Below, piece by piece: positions 34,422 through 41,969 of a DNA stretch of 43,146 bases. The notes beneath the pieces were generated by a model. It made no database searches and was not told the origin of the DNA. It worked only from the letters and a program-made list of their open reading frames with translations. Each line of letters opens with the position of its first letter. The stretch's first letter is position 1. The stretch spans positions 1 to 43,146 of the forward strand of contig CAVJSS010000008.1 of NCBI GenBank assembly GCA_963652335.1, written 5' to 3'. Made by a program: the position numbers and the translations under genes. The DNA is from UBA4951 sp963652335. Its GTDB lineage: Bacteria > Bacillota_I > Bacilli_A > RFN20 > CAG-826.

Positions 34422-35234
34422 TTAATTTGAATTGGCTGTGATGATGAAACTGACGTTTTTATCAGTTGCGGCACTAACGGAACTGCTCAAAGCGTTGATG
34501 TTGCTTAAAACAGAATCGATTGTGCCAGCGTTAGCATCCAATGAAGCAGGATTAGTATTCCCAAAGACACTGCCCCAGGCCCAGTTGGCGGTGATATCTA
34601 CGGTAGATTTATAGATGCCATTATCGTCTTTGGCGGGTTTAGTTACTGTTATTTCAAAGTTACCGTTCTCGCTTGAATTGGGAATAGCTATTTTGGTTCC
34701 GTACTGGCTCGTACCCTCAGTAAATAAGGTAACGTCGGCCTCGCTTGTAGCAGACGGATTAATGATGTAATAGCTGTTAGCTAAATTCGTAAGCAAAGTC
34801 GGGTATGTAGGTTTGATGGTAATAGTTTTAAGTCTCGTCGGCAATTCCGTACTAGACAAAGTGAATTGGAAGGAAACGCTTAAATGTTCAACATCATTAA
34901 TGTTTCCATCGTTTTTAGCTTGAATCAAGCCACTATTATCTGTCGAATTAGGGCCAAAGACAACATAGGCTTTAGTCGGAGAATCGGTTTTGTCAACTAA
35001 AGTCTTTGCGCTATTGTTATCATTTCCAGCAACACATGTATTTGTGTAAACTGGATTGCTGATAGTAATGCGTTCGTCTTTGACCGTAGCGACTTCAACT
35101 CCGATAGAGCCAATAGACTTGCTGTCACCACCTGAAATAATCCAAGAAGCGAAGCCAACACTCCCCATTGACAAAACAGCCGCGCTGACGACTATGATGC
35201 CGATATGTTGTTTGTTCTTGATAGGCTTTTTCAT
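34422..35234 (-). CDS. TasA/camelysin-like secreted protein with SipW-type signal, second
   Basis: 270 residues. The signal reads MKKPIKNKQHIG, then a hydrophobic core ending 'SVGFASWIISGGDS', which fits SipW-cognate signals (aromatic residue before the cleavage region). The mature part is a Thr-, Ser- and Asn-rich beta protein without cysteines apart from one in 'TNTCVAG'. No distinct ribosome site is seen before the ATG. It follows the first such gene after 12 bases and precedes the peptidase. The two proteins share signal and overall style but little sequence, so they could be major and minor subunits of a fibre. Confidence 0.7.
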   Translation of the reverse strand: MKKPIKNKQHIGIIVVSAAVLSMGSVGFASWIISGGDSKSIGSIGVEVATVKDERITISNPVYTNTCVAGNDNNSAKTLVDKTDSPTKAYVVFGPNSTDNSGLIQAKNDGNINDVEHLSVSFQFTLSSTELPTRLKTITIKPTYPTLLTNLANSYYIINPSATSEADVTLFTEGTSQYGTKIAIPNSSENGNFEITVTKPAKDDNGIYKSTVDITANWAWGSVFGNTNPASLDANAGTIDSVLSNINALSSSVSAATDKNVSFIITANSN

Positions 35235-35246
35235 AAAAACGTTGGT

Positions 35247-36092
35247 CTAGTTTTGTTGAACATCTGGGGCGTCTTTGTCTACGCTCAAAGTGATGGTTAA
35301 AGGATTCGTTTGGAAGTAGCCTTTGATAGCATCAAGTTCGGCTTCCATTTGGGTTTCGATTTCGCCATACATTTCGGTGCTCGTTGCGAAAGATTTGTTT
35401 TCGCCAACCATATCGGTATTGTAAAGAGAGTTAACATATTCGGCAAAGGATGTCTTTGAATTCCATAAATCATTTCCGCCGATAGTAAATTTGATAGTAG
35501 CAGTGGCGGTAAACTTTATGGTACCAGCAGCCGCTGGTCCGGATTCATCTTTTATCCAAGACTTGGATTCAATGGAAGTCGTTTCTAATCCAAAAACCTG
35601 AAAGGCATCGCCATCAGTTTCGATCTTGCTAGCAGCGGTTCTAGCCCAAGAGACATTTTTATTAGCCTCACTATGAGCATTATCAATATTTACAGCAGGA
35701 ATTAGGTTTGAGGTGCCTTTAATTTCAACGGAAACATTCCCAGGATTTTGGTTTTCGCCCAGATAGCCTTCAGAGCAAATGGCAGTCAAGGAAACGGAGA
35801 TATCTACATTTGTGTTAATACCATCGTTATTGACCTTAACTACACCACCAGAAACCTCTTTAGTGTCTCCGAACGTAATGTCATTATTACTTTTATCAAC
35901 GGTGGCTGTCAAATCGACTGACTTGTTGTCAACAGTGTCAACTTTTACTCCGATCGTTCCTTCAGCGGTGTTGTTGCTAGCCCCGATAACCCACGTAGCA
36001 AAGCCAGTTGACAACAAGGCGATCGATCCGAACACCATCGCGCCTCCGACAACCCACTTTCTTCTTGATTTTCCATTCAATTCTTTTTTCAT
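35247..36092 (-). CDS. TasA/camelysin-like secreted protein with SipW-type signal, first gene of the operon
   Basis: 281 residues. Basic start MKKELNGKSRRKW, hydrophobic core and 'LLSTGFATWVIGASN', the best SipW-type signal of the window. The mature part is rich in Thr, Val, Asn and Asp with alternating hydrophobic residues, as expected for a beta-sandwich; it ends 'NPLTITLSVDKDAP'. Being promoter-proximal with a strong AAGGAG site 5 bases before the ATG, it should be the most highly made product of the operon, fitting a structural subunit. Codon use is AT-richer than the ATPase genes downstream. Confidence 0.7.
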   Translation of the reverse strand: MKKELNGKSRRKWVVGGAMVFGSIALLSTGFATWVIGASNNTAEGTIGVKVDTVDNKSVDLTATVDKSNNDITFGDTKEVSGGVVKVNNDGINTNVDISVSLTAICSEGYLGENQNPGNVSVEIKGTSNLIPAVNIDNAHSEANKNVSWARTAASKIETDGDAFQVFGLETTSIESKSWIKDESGPAAAGTIKFTATATIKFTIGGNDLWNSKTSFAEYVNSLYNTDMVGENKSFATSTEMYGEIETQMEAELDAIKGYFQTNPLTITLSVDKDAPDVQQN

Positions 36093-36141
36093 AAAAACTC
36101 CTTTTCAAATAGAAAATGTTGCCCATATGTTCTCTCATACG

Positions 36142-36169
36142 CGTATAAACGCAACAAAGAAAACGCAAA
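36142..36169 (-). promoter_or_regulatory. Candidate promoter of the surface operon
   Basis: Minus-strand TTTGCG (36164-36169) and TATACG (36142-36147) are 16 bases apart, about 45 bases from the first start codon. Weak match to consensus; assigned by position. Confidence 0.3.
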
Positions 36170-36208
36170 ATTTCTTAAATTCTAGGTCCCATCGGCCAAT
36201 TTAAAAGA

Positions 36209-36218
36209 CCCCCCCCCC
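36209..36218 (-). repeat. Homopolymer of ten G (minus strand) upstream of the surface operon
   Basis: Ten consecutive C on the plus strand, G on the minus strand, the only long homopolymer of this kind in the window. It lies about 40 bases upstream of the candidate -35 and 117 bases before the first gene. Slippage in such tracts commonly switches surface genes. Confidence 0.8.
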
Positions 36219-36753
36219 GGAAATAGCGTTTTCCAAAATCTGAAAAATTCCGCAAAATACGCATATTTTTCCATTCAAAATGATTAATGCGAAATATCCC
36301 ATTATTAAATAACGATATTTTTGTTTAAATAGATACAATTATTGTTTTTTTTAACATAATGTATTGTTTTATATGTTGGTTTCTATATTTTTATAATAAA
36401 AGAACTATATTTTATTTAGTTTTCTTTCTTTTCTACTTTTTATATCTTATCAATAACTTTTGTTTATTTGAGTTTTTTGAAATCTCCTGAATTAAGCCAT
36501 ATACGCCACAAAATCATCTATATTCCTTAAAAACGTCGGTTGAAAATTCGTTTGGTTTTTCTTCTTCAAAGCAAATGGCCAAAAGGCGAAACAAGAAGAA
36601 CGTATCATTGTTTTAACGATAAAAATCCATTTATGGTTAATGGTTTAAGAACACATAAATGAACATTTCTTAAAATGTCATTTTCATATTGATTATATTC
36701 ATACCACTCAGGCCTGTTTTATCCTTTTCTTTAATCAATCGTTTTATTGTTTT

Positions 36754-36785
36754 GAAAGTGTTCTGACACACTTTCTTGCTATAAT
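36754..36785 (+). promoter_or_regulatory. Promoter with overlapping 8-bp palindrome for the LemA operon
   Basis: TGCTATAAT (36777-36785) is an extended -10. Upstream, GAAAGTGT (36754-36761) and ACACTTTC (36768-36775) are perfect inverted arms around 6 bases, covering the -35 position. No good -35 hexamer is present, so the palindrome probably binds a regulator. Confidence 0.55.
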
Positions 36786-36816
36786 ATCTTTCGTTAGGAA
36801 AAGAAGGATAGCATAT

Positions 36817-38676
36817 ATGGAAAGCAAAGAGATCCTCTATAAGCCAAAAGACCTTTATGAGAGGAGCTTGAAAGAGCAATACCATAAAGGCGCGGAAGAA
36901 TATTTCGATAAGCTGATCAAAGAAACCAATACGGATACCAAAGCAAACGAAAAGCACGTATCTGAATATAAGACATTGGATGCCAAGCGAAAGGAAATGG
37001 AGAAGATGCTCCATTCTTCCAAAGTCCAAAGAGGATTCTTTATTCTCTTCATCATCCTTTTCTTATTGGCGGCCATCATCCTCTCGGTTTTAGGAGGAGT
37101 ACGCATTCAAGAACAATGGTATCTCTTGGTCGTTGGAATCATTCTCCTTGGCGCTGGAATCTTCTTTATCGTCTACACCGCCAAAAACCTAGCCAAGATA
37201 ATAAAACAAAGGGAAGACGCTTTGGCTAAAGCCCAAGCGGCCGCCAAAGCCAAACTAGACGAATGTTATGCCGATTTATCAGCTTTGAATTCGGCTTATG
37301 ATTGGAATATTCCAGGACAGATAATGGAATCCACTACCGGCATCATCGACATCGATCCATATTTCTCGGAAAAAAGGTTGGAATATCTAACAGAGAAATT
37401 CGGCTTGAGTATCAAAGAAAGCGATAACCGTTCGGTTTTAGGAATCATTTCGGGGAACATCCAAGGCAATCCGTTCATCGTTAAGAAAGTCCTTCAGGAA
37501 GATTATAGGGATAAAGTCTATACCGGCGAGCTTCTTATTACTTGGACCACTTATTCCACCGATTCGAAAGGCAATAGGGTTTCTCATCATCATTCCCAAG
37601 TATTGAGGGCCACTTCAACGCATAAGGCCCCATTCTATGGAACGGATACGATATTGATATACGGCAACGAAGCCGCACCGCATCTTTCGTTCTCTAGAAC
37701 CCCTTCCGACATCAATAGCCTTACCAGCCAAACGCAAATCGATAGAGCCGTCAAATCCGGCATGAAGGAGATAAGAAAGAAAGCCGATGAGGCAATCGCT
37801 TCCGGAAGCGGATTCACTCCAACCGGAAACGATGAATTCGATGTCTTCTTCGGTGGAAACAACCGCAATAACGAAGTCGAATTCCGCTTGCTGTTCACCC
37901 CTTTGGCTCAAGCCAACATGTTATCGCTATTGAAAGATCCGGAACCTTATGGCGATGACTTCTATATGCAAAAAAGCGGGATGGTCAATTTCATCAAATC
38001 AAGGCATTCCCAATCCTTCGATTACAGCGCCAACCCTCAGGCTTACGTATCTTATGACTATACGATAAGCAGAAACGCCTTCGTCTCTTATTGCGATGAA
38101 TATATCAAGAACCTCTTCTTCGATTTGGCACCGCTTCTTTCGATCCCTCTCTATCAGATGCATAAGCCTAGAGAATACATATACGAAAAGGAAATCGCTT
38201 CGAACTATTCCTATTTCGAACATGAAGCCTTGGCCAATACGATGAATGCCTCCGTCTTCATCCCAAGCGGAGCGGATAGATCCCTTCCATTGATCTTAAA
38301 GAGCAAAGCAGTCAGAAAGAATGGGGAATCCGATCATGTCAAAATCCATTCCTATTCCTATAAGACGCAAAATAGAACAGACTATATACCGGTCTTGGGA
38401 GGAGATGGCCGTTTCCATGACGTCCCAGTCAATTGGATCCAATATGATCGCGTGGACCGAGACAGAAATCTCGATATGCGTTATGTCGGATCAAGCAGAA
38501 TGGGATTCGATCAAAAGCTTAAAGAGAACAAACGATTATCTTCGATAGTCGGCGCTTCCGCCGCATCGGCATACGCTAAGGGAATGCTATTGATGTGCTT
38601 CGATAACGAAACGAGAAGCGATCTCGATGAGATCTTAAAAGATGTTTTTGAAGAAAACACTACCCAAGCAAAATAA
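36817..38676 (+). CDS. Two-TM membrane protein of unknown function, paired with LemA
   Basis: 619 residues. A charged cytoplasmic N-terminus with coiled-coil character (about 15-70) precedes two adjacent membrane segments (72-94 and 101-122). About 480 hydrophilic residues follow, beginning with an alanine- and lysine-rich helix. No enzymatic motif is recognised; 'ITWTTYSTDSKGNRVSHHH' (about 247-265) hints at a beta-rich core. GAAGGA about 8 bases before the ATG supports the start. The lemA gene follows after 41 bases under the same promoter, so the two probably act together in the envelope. I do not recognise the family with confidence. Confidence 0.65.
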   Translation: MESKEILYKPKDLYERSLKEQYHKGAEEYFDKLIKETNTDTKANEKHVSEYKTLDAKRKEMEKMLHSSKVQRGFFILFIILFLLAAIILSVLGGVRIQEQWYLLVVGIILLGAGIFFIVYTAKNLAKIIKQREDALAKAQAAAKAKLDECYADLSALNSAYDWNIPGQIMESTTGIIDIDPYFSEKRLEYLTEKFGLSIKESDNRSVLGIISGNIQGNPFIVKKVLQEDYRDKVYTGELLITWTTYSTDSKGNRVSHHHSQVLRATSTHKAPFYGTDTILIYGNEAAPHLSFSRTPSDINSLTSQTQIDRAVKSGMKEIRKKADEAIASGSGFTPTGNDEFDVFFGGNNRNNEVEFRLLFTPLAQANMLSLLKDPEPYGDDFYMQKSGMVNFIKSRHSQSFDYSANPQAYVSYDYTISRNAFVSYCDEYIKNLFFDLAPLLSIPLYQMHKPREYIYEKEIASNYSYFEHEALANTMNASVFIPSGADRSLPLILKSKAVRKNGESDHVKIHSYSYKTQNRTDYIPVLGGDGRFHDVPVNWIQYDRVDRDRNLDMRYVGSSRMGFDQKLKENKRLSSIVGASAASAYAKGMLLMCFDNETRSDLDEILKDVFEENTTQAK

Positions 38677-38717
38677 AACAAATTTACAATTAGCCTAAAG
38701 CAAAAGGAGAACATACC

Positions 38718-39386
38718 ATGGCACAATTAGACGAGACAGATGTCAGCTTAGAAAACACCGAAGGAAGATCGGTACACGTCATCGATAAGAAGGTTCCAGT
38801 GGAATTGAACGGAACCGACAAATTCATCAACGTCGGGGTTTGGTTCCTCTTTATCATCGGAGGCGTTGTCTACACCATCAAAAAGAACCACGCCAGAACC
38901 TATTTCAAACAATTGGAACAAAAGATCCAACGCGACGCTTCCATGATCGACAACTACATGACCCAACGCGTCGTCATCCTCCAAAATACCGCCAAGCTCG
39001 TTGAAAAGGCCATCCAGTTAGACAAAGAGACCTTCGTCGACGTCGCCAACGCCCGTGCCGGTAAAGGAAGTGACCAGGATGTCGCCCGTAACGAACTCCA
39101 AGGCAAGCTCGACACCGCCCAAAACAGCATTAACGTCGTTTTGGAGAAATATCCGGAACTCAAAGCCCACCAAGAGATCCAAGACGCCTTGCAACAGAAC
39201 AGCTACCTCCAGCAGGAAATCACCGCTGCGAGAGAAGTCTATAACAACGACGTCAACAAATGGAATTCCGAAATCTTCGCCCTTTGGGCCAAGAAATACG
39301 TCGCTGCCAAAGAAGGATATACAACCCGTATCCCATTCATCGCCAGCAAGGAAATCAAAGAAAAGAGCGAATCCGTCCTTTTCTAA
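38718..39386 (+). CDS. lemA: LemA family protein
   Basis: 222 residues. One membrane segment near 35-54 is followed by the long helical LemA domain, with 'MTQRVVILQNTAKLVEKAI', then 'VVLEKYPELKAHQEIQDALQQ' (in shortened form) and the C-terminal 'AAREVYNNDVNKWNSEIF', a three- to four-helix bundle. LemA is a widespread envelope protein with unclear biochemical function. The N-terminal 30 residues before the membrane segment are longer than usual. AAAGGAG precedes the ATG at good spacing, and a strong terminator follows. Confidence 0.88.
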   Translation: MAQLDETDVSLENTEGRSVHVIDKKVPVELNGTDKFINVGVWFLFIIGGVVYTIKKNHARTYFKQLEQKIQRDASMIDNYMTQRVVILQNTAKLVEKAIQLDKETFVDVANARAGKGSDQDVARNELQGKLDTAQNSINVVLEKYPELKAHQEIQDALQQNSYLQQEITAAREVYNNDVNKWNSEIFALWAKKYVAAKEGYTTRIPFIASKEIKEKSESVLF

Positions 39387-39398
39387 GCTGATTCGAAT

Positions 39399-39429
39399 AA
39401 GCCGCCAAGAGACGATCTGGCGGCTTTTT
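39399..39429 (+). terminator. Rho-independent terminator after lemA
   Basis: AAGCCGCCA and TGGCGGCTT form a 9-bp stem with a 10-base loop, followed by TTT. It begins 13 bases past the stop. Confidence 0.9.
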
Positions 39430-39515
39430 CATTTCTTTGAAGAAAAGTAACTTCCTATTCGTTTTGCGTGGCTCTTAGCCCAAGAGTTGGCAAGGAGCGT
39501 TGAATAATAAGCAAA

Positions 39516-40034
39516 TCACTTCGCTTTTTTCTTTTTGCGGATCTTGATTTCGGGATAGGCCCTGAATTTGGGATCTAGCTTTCTTTGCTCTTCGAACCAT
39601 TTTTTGCGTTCGTTGAAAGTCATCATGAAGGGATTTGGCCGATAATCCGGATCATCATCGAAGCCATAGTCTTCCCAACCACATATGGGGCAAATGTCGT
39701 AAGATGGGCAGTCTTTAAAAGTGTATTCGCCACAGAGAGGACAAAGGTGAGGGCGTGGAGCGGGCGCATTCTCAACGCGGTATTCCCATCTGCGGTTCTT
39801 TTTGATTTTCCCTTTGTACCATTCCTTGTATTGGTTGAGGGACATCTCGTTGGCCTGGTGTTCCAAATCAGGGTCTGCGAGCTGCTCCAGATCGTAATAC
39901 CAGCCGCACATGCTGCATTGCGTTGTATTTGGGGTCTCTCCGGCCTCGATTTCCTCGTCAAACAGCTTGGAGAAATAGAATTTCCCGCAGACCGGGCATT
40001 CCATCGGTTTTATTTGCTTCAATGTTTTATCCAT
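39516..40034 (-). CDS. Double CPCC cysteine-rich protein, cassette 3 (possible antidote)
   Basis: 172 residues with two similar zinc-ribbon-like halves: Cys13/16 with Cys40/43, and Cys98/101 with Cys115/118 (CPLC, CPIC). Each half has a CGW after its last pair and is followed by an acidic stretch and an 'MSLNQYKEWY' or 'MTFNERKKWF' helix, so the protein arose by internal duplication. The second half fits the CPCC family. The gene overlaps the end of the toxin-like gene by 16 bases. The first 90 residues match cassettes 1 and 2 almost perfectly, but the second half differs ('FKDCPSYD', 'DYGFDDDPDYRP'). The antidote role is inferred only from pairing. Confidence 0.75.
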   Translation of the reverse strand: MDKTLKQIKPMECPVCGKFYFSKLFDEEIEAGETPNTTQCSMCGWYYDLEQLADPDLEHQANEMSLNQYKEWYKGKIKKNRRWEYRVENAPAPRPHLCPLCGEYTFKDCPSYDICPICGWEDYGFDDDPDYRPNPFMMTFNERKKWFEEQRKLDPKFRAYPEIKIRKKKKAK

Positions 40035-40408
40035 TTCGTGATTTTCTTTCCTTTCTTGTCCGTATAAGTGAATTTGTTTCCGGTGTGATGGTAGGACACG
40101 ACATAGCCGTCCTTGGTTATGATGGCGAGCCTTCCATCCCTTGGGTCGTATTTGTAGGTGGTTCCATTTTTATCGATCACGCTTTTGTAGTTTTGCCTGT
40201 CGACAGCGTTGGCGAAGTGCACCGCTTTCGACGCGTAATCCGCTGCAGATACGGCCCCGAATTCCTTGCCGTGGTTTTTGGAATGCTGTTCCAAACCGCC
40301 GCGGTTGAAATCCTTGGCCCATTGGTAGCCGATGTGATCCGAGACGTCTCCTCTATGGTGGGAGCCGCGGGTGTTGCCATAACGCATGCTTGGCCCTTTA
40401 GTCGCCAT
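40019..40408 (-). CDS. Predicted BECR-type nuclease toxin, cassette 3
   Basis: 129 residues without signal peptide. 'GNTRGSHHRGDVSDHIGYQWAKDFN' in pieces, 'HGKEFGAVSAADYASKAVHF', and 'GTTYKYDPRDGRLAIITKDG' followed by a tyrosine-rich strand match the arrangement of barnase/EndoU/colicin-D/RelE-like (BECR) nuclease domains at the ends of polymorphic toxins. The His-rich helix and the late beta sheet are the probable catalytic parts. Here the domain stands alone, lacking any delivery module. Unlike its paralogues it ends 'YHHTGNKFTYTDKKGKKITKW'-like (divergent last 25 residues). AAGGAG precedes the ATG. Confidence 0.6.
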   Translation of the reverse strand: MATKGPSMRYGNTRGSHHRGDVSDHIGYQWAKDFNRGGLEQHSKNHGKEFGAVSAADYASKAVHFANAVDRQNYKSVIDKNGTTYKYDPRDGRLAIITKDGYVVSYHHTGNKFTYTDKKGKKITKWIKH

Positions 40409-40476
40409 ATCGCTTCATCTCCTTATCGTTTTGGCGTGAATACCCAAATTTTCGTTATCGTTCATCGTCTTCGCGA

Positions 40477-40995
40477 TCAATCCGTCCCTTTCTTTTTCCG
40501 GATCTTGATTTCGGGGTGCGCCCTGAATTTGGGATCTTGCTTTCTTTGCTCCTCAAACCATTTTTTATGGTCGTCTAGGGACATCATGGAGATTCCCGGT
40601 TGCTCATCCGGGAAAATTTCAAAACCAGTGTCTTCCCAGCCGCAAATGGGGCATATGTCGTAAGAGTGCGATTTCGCGAAAGTATATTCTCCGCAGACTG
40701 GGCAAAGGTGAGGGCGTGGAGCGGGCGCATTCTCAATACGGTATTCCCATCTGCGGTTCTTTTTGATTTTCCCTTTGTACCATTCCTTGTATTGGTTGAG
40801 GGACATCTCGTTGGCCTGGTGTTCCAAATCAGGGTCTGCGAGCTGCTCCAGATCGTAATACCAGCCGCACATGCTGCATTGCGTTGTATTTGGGGTCTCT
40901 CCGGCCTCGATTTCCTCGTCAAACAGCTTGGAGAAATAGAATTTCCCGCAGACCGGGCATTCCATGGGCTTTATTTGCTTCAATGTTTTATCCAT
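40477..40995 (-). CDS. Double CPCC cysteine-rich protein, cassette 2 (possible antidote)
   Basis: 172 residues, the same two-ribbon layout as in cassette 3 (Cys13/16/40/43 and Cys98/101/115/118), with second-half sequence 'CPVCGEYTFAKSHSYD' and 'DTGFEIFPDEQPG'. The encoded protein is identical to that of cassette 1. GGGGAGG lies 10 bases before the ATG, and the start lies 16 bases inside the toxin-like gene, so the two are translated together. A basic tail (IRKKKGTD) ends the protein. Confidence 0.75.
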   Translation of the reverse strand: MDKTLKQIKPMECPVCGKFYFSKLFDEEIEAGETPNTTQCSMCGWYYDLEQLADPDLEHQANEMSLNQYKEWYKGKIKKNRRWEYRIENAPAPRPHLCPVCGEYTFAKSHSYDICPICGWEDTGFEIFPDEQPGISMMSLDDHKKWFEEQRKQDPKFRAHPEIKIRKKKGTD

Positions 40996-41369
40996 ATTGT
41001 GATTACCTCCCCTTTTTTGTTGGTATAGGTGAATTTATCCTTAACTCGATAATAAGATACGACGTAGCCATCTTTGGTTATGATGGCGAGTCTTCCGTCC
41101 CTAGGATCATATTTGTAAGTTGTCCCATCCCCATCGATCACGCTTTTGTGGTTTTGCCTGTCGACAGCGTTGGCGAAGTGCACCGCTTTCGACGCGTAAT
41201 CCGCTGCGGATACGGCCCCGAATTCCTTGCCGTGGTCTTTGAAATGCTGTTCCAAACCGCCGCGATTAAAATCTTTAGCCCACTGATAGCCTATATTATC
41301 CGAAACGTCTCCTCGATGGTGGGCGCCACGGGTGTTGCCATAACGCATGCTTGGCCCTTTAGTCGCCAT
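40980..41369 (-). CDS. Predicted BECR-type nuclease toxin, cassette 2
   Basis: 129 residues. It shares the N-terminal 35 and C-terminal 45 residues with cassette 1 but in the middle it is closer to cassette 3 ('GGLEQHFKDHGKEFGAVSAADY'-type segment). Substitutions such as Asn25 and 'DGDGTTYKY' are private. AAGGAGATGAAACG precedes the ATG; those bases are also the last codons of a DUF4417 gene in cassette 1, so a scrap of that gene was duplicated here. Confidence 0.6.
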   Translation of the reverse strand: MATKGPSMRYGNTRGAHHRGDVSDNIGYQWAKDFNRGGLEQHFKDHGKEFGAVSAADYASKAVHFANAVDRQNHKSVIDGDGTTYKYDPRDGRLAIITKDGYVVSYYRVKDKFTYTNKKGEVITIWIKH

Positions 41370-41450
41370 ATCGTTTCATCTCCTTATATCTTTCGGATAG
41401 GGACGGAACGTTAATGCTAACAATTTTGTCATCGTTCATCGTCTTCGCGA

Positions 41451-41969
41451 TCAATCCGTCCCTTTCTTTTTCCGGATCTTGATTTCGGGGTGCGCCCTGA
41501 ATTTGGGATCTTGCTTTCTTTGCTCCTCAAACCATTTTTTATGGTCGTCTAGGGACATCATGGAGATTCCCGGTTGCTCATCCGGGAAAATTTCAAAACC
41601 AGTGTCTTCCCAGCCGCAAATGGGGCATATGTCGTAAGAGTGCGATTTCGCGAAAGTATATTCTCCGCAGACTGGGCAAAGGTGAGGGCGTGGAGCGGGC
41701 GCATTCTCAATACGGTATTCCCATCTGCGGTTCTTTTTGATTTTCCCTTTGTACCATTCCTTGTATTGGTTGAGGGACATCTCGTTGGCCTGGTGTTCCA
41801 AATCAGGGTCTGCGAGCTGCTCCAGATCGTAATACCAGCCGCACATGCTGCATTGCGTTGTATTTGGGGTCTCTCCGGCCTCGATTTCCTCGTCAAACAG
41901 CTTGGAGAAATAGAATTTCCCGCAGACCGGGCATTCCATGGGCTTTATTTGCTTCAATGTTTTATCCAT
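41451..41969 (-). CDS. Double CPCC cysteine-rich protein, cassette 1 (possible antidote)
   Basis: 172 residues, identical in protein sequence to cassette 2, with the same two four-cysteine ribbons. The DNA also appears identical, so the duplication or a gene conversion is recent. It overlaps the upstream toxin-like gene by 16 bases and precedes cassette 2 by 82 bases. If it is the antidote for the toxin upstream, one antidote sequence is made for two different toxin variants. Confidence 0.75.
   Translation of the reverse strand: MDKTLKQIKPMECPVCGKFYFSKLFDEEIEAGETPNTTQCSMCGWYYDLEQLADPDLEHQANEMSLNQYKEWYKGKIKKNRRWEYRIENAPAPRPHLCPVCGEYTFAKSHSYDICPICGWEDTGFEIFPDEQPGISMMSLDDHKKWFEEQRKQDPKFRAHPEIKIRKKKGTD

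Larger units (their letters stand above)
36093..36816. other. Divergent AT-rich intergenic region
   Basis: 724 bases between the surface operon (minus) and the membrane protein gene (plus). It holds the candidate promoter at 36142-36169, the ten-base G tract at 36209-36218, and the promoter with palindrome at 36754-36785. The middle (36280-36700) is strongly AT-rich; I see no gene or structured RNA in it. Confidence 0.7.

Noticed and set aside
36209..36218. G tract considered as an assembly artefact
   Set aside because: Not excluded, but flanking sequence is continuous and the position before a surface operon is biologically sensible, so it is kept as a finding.
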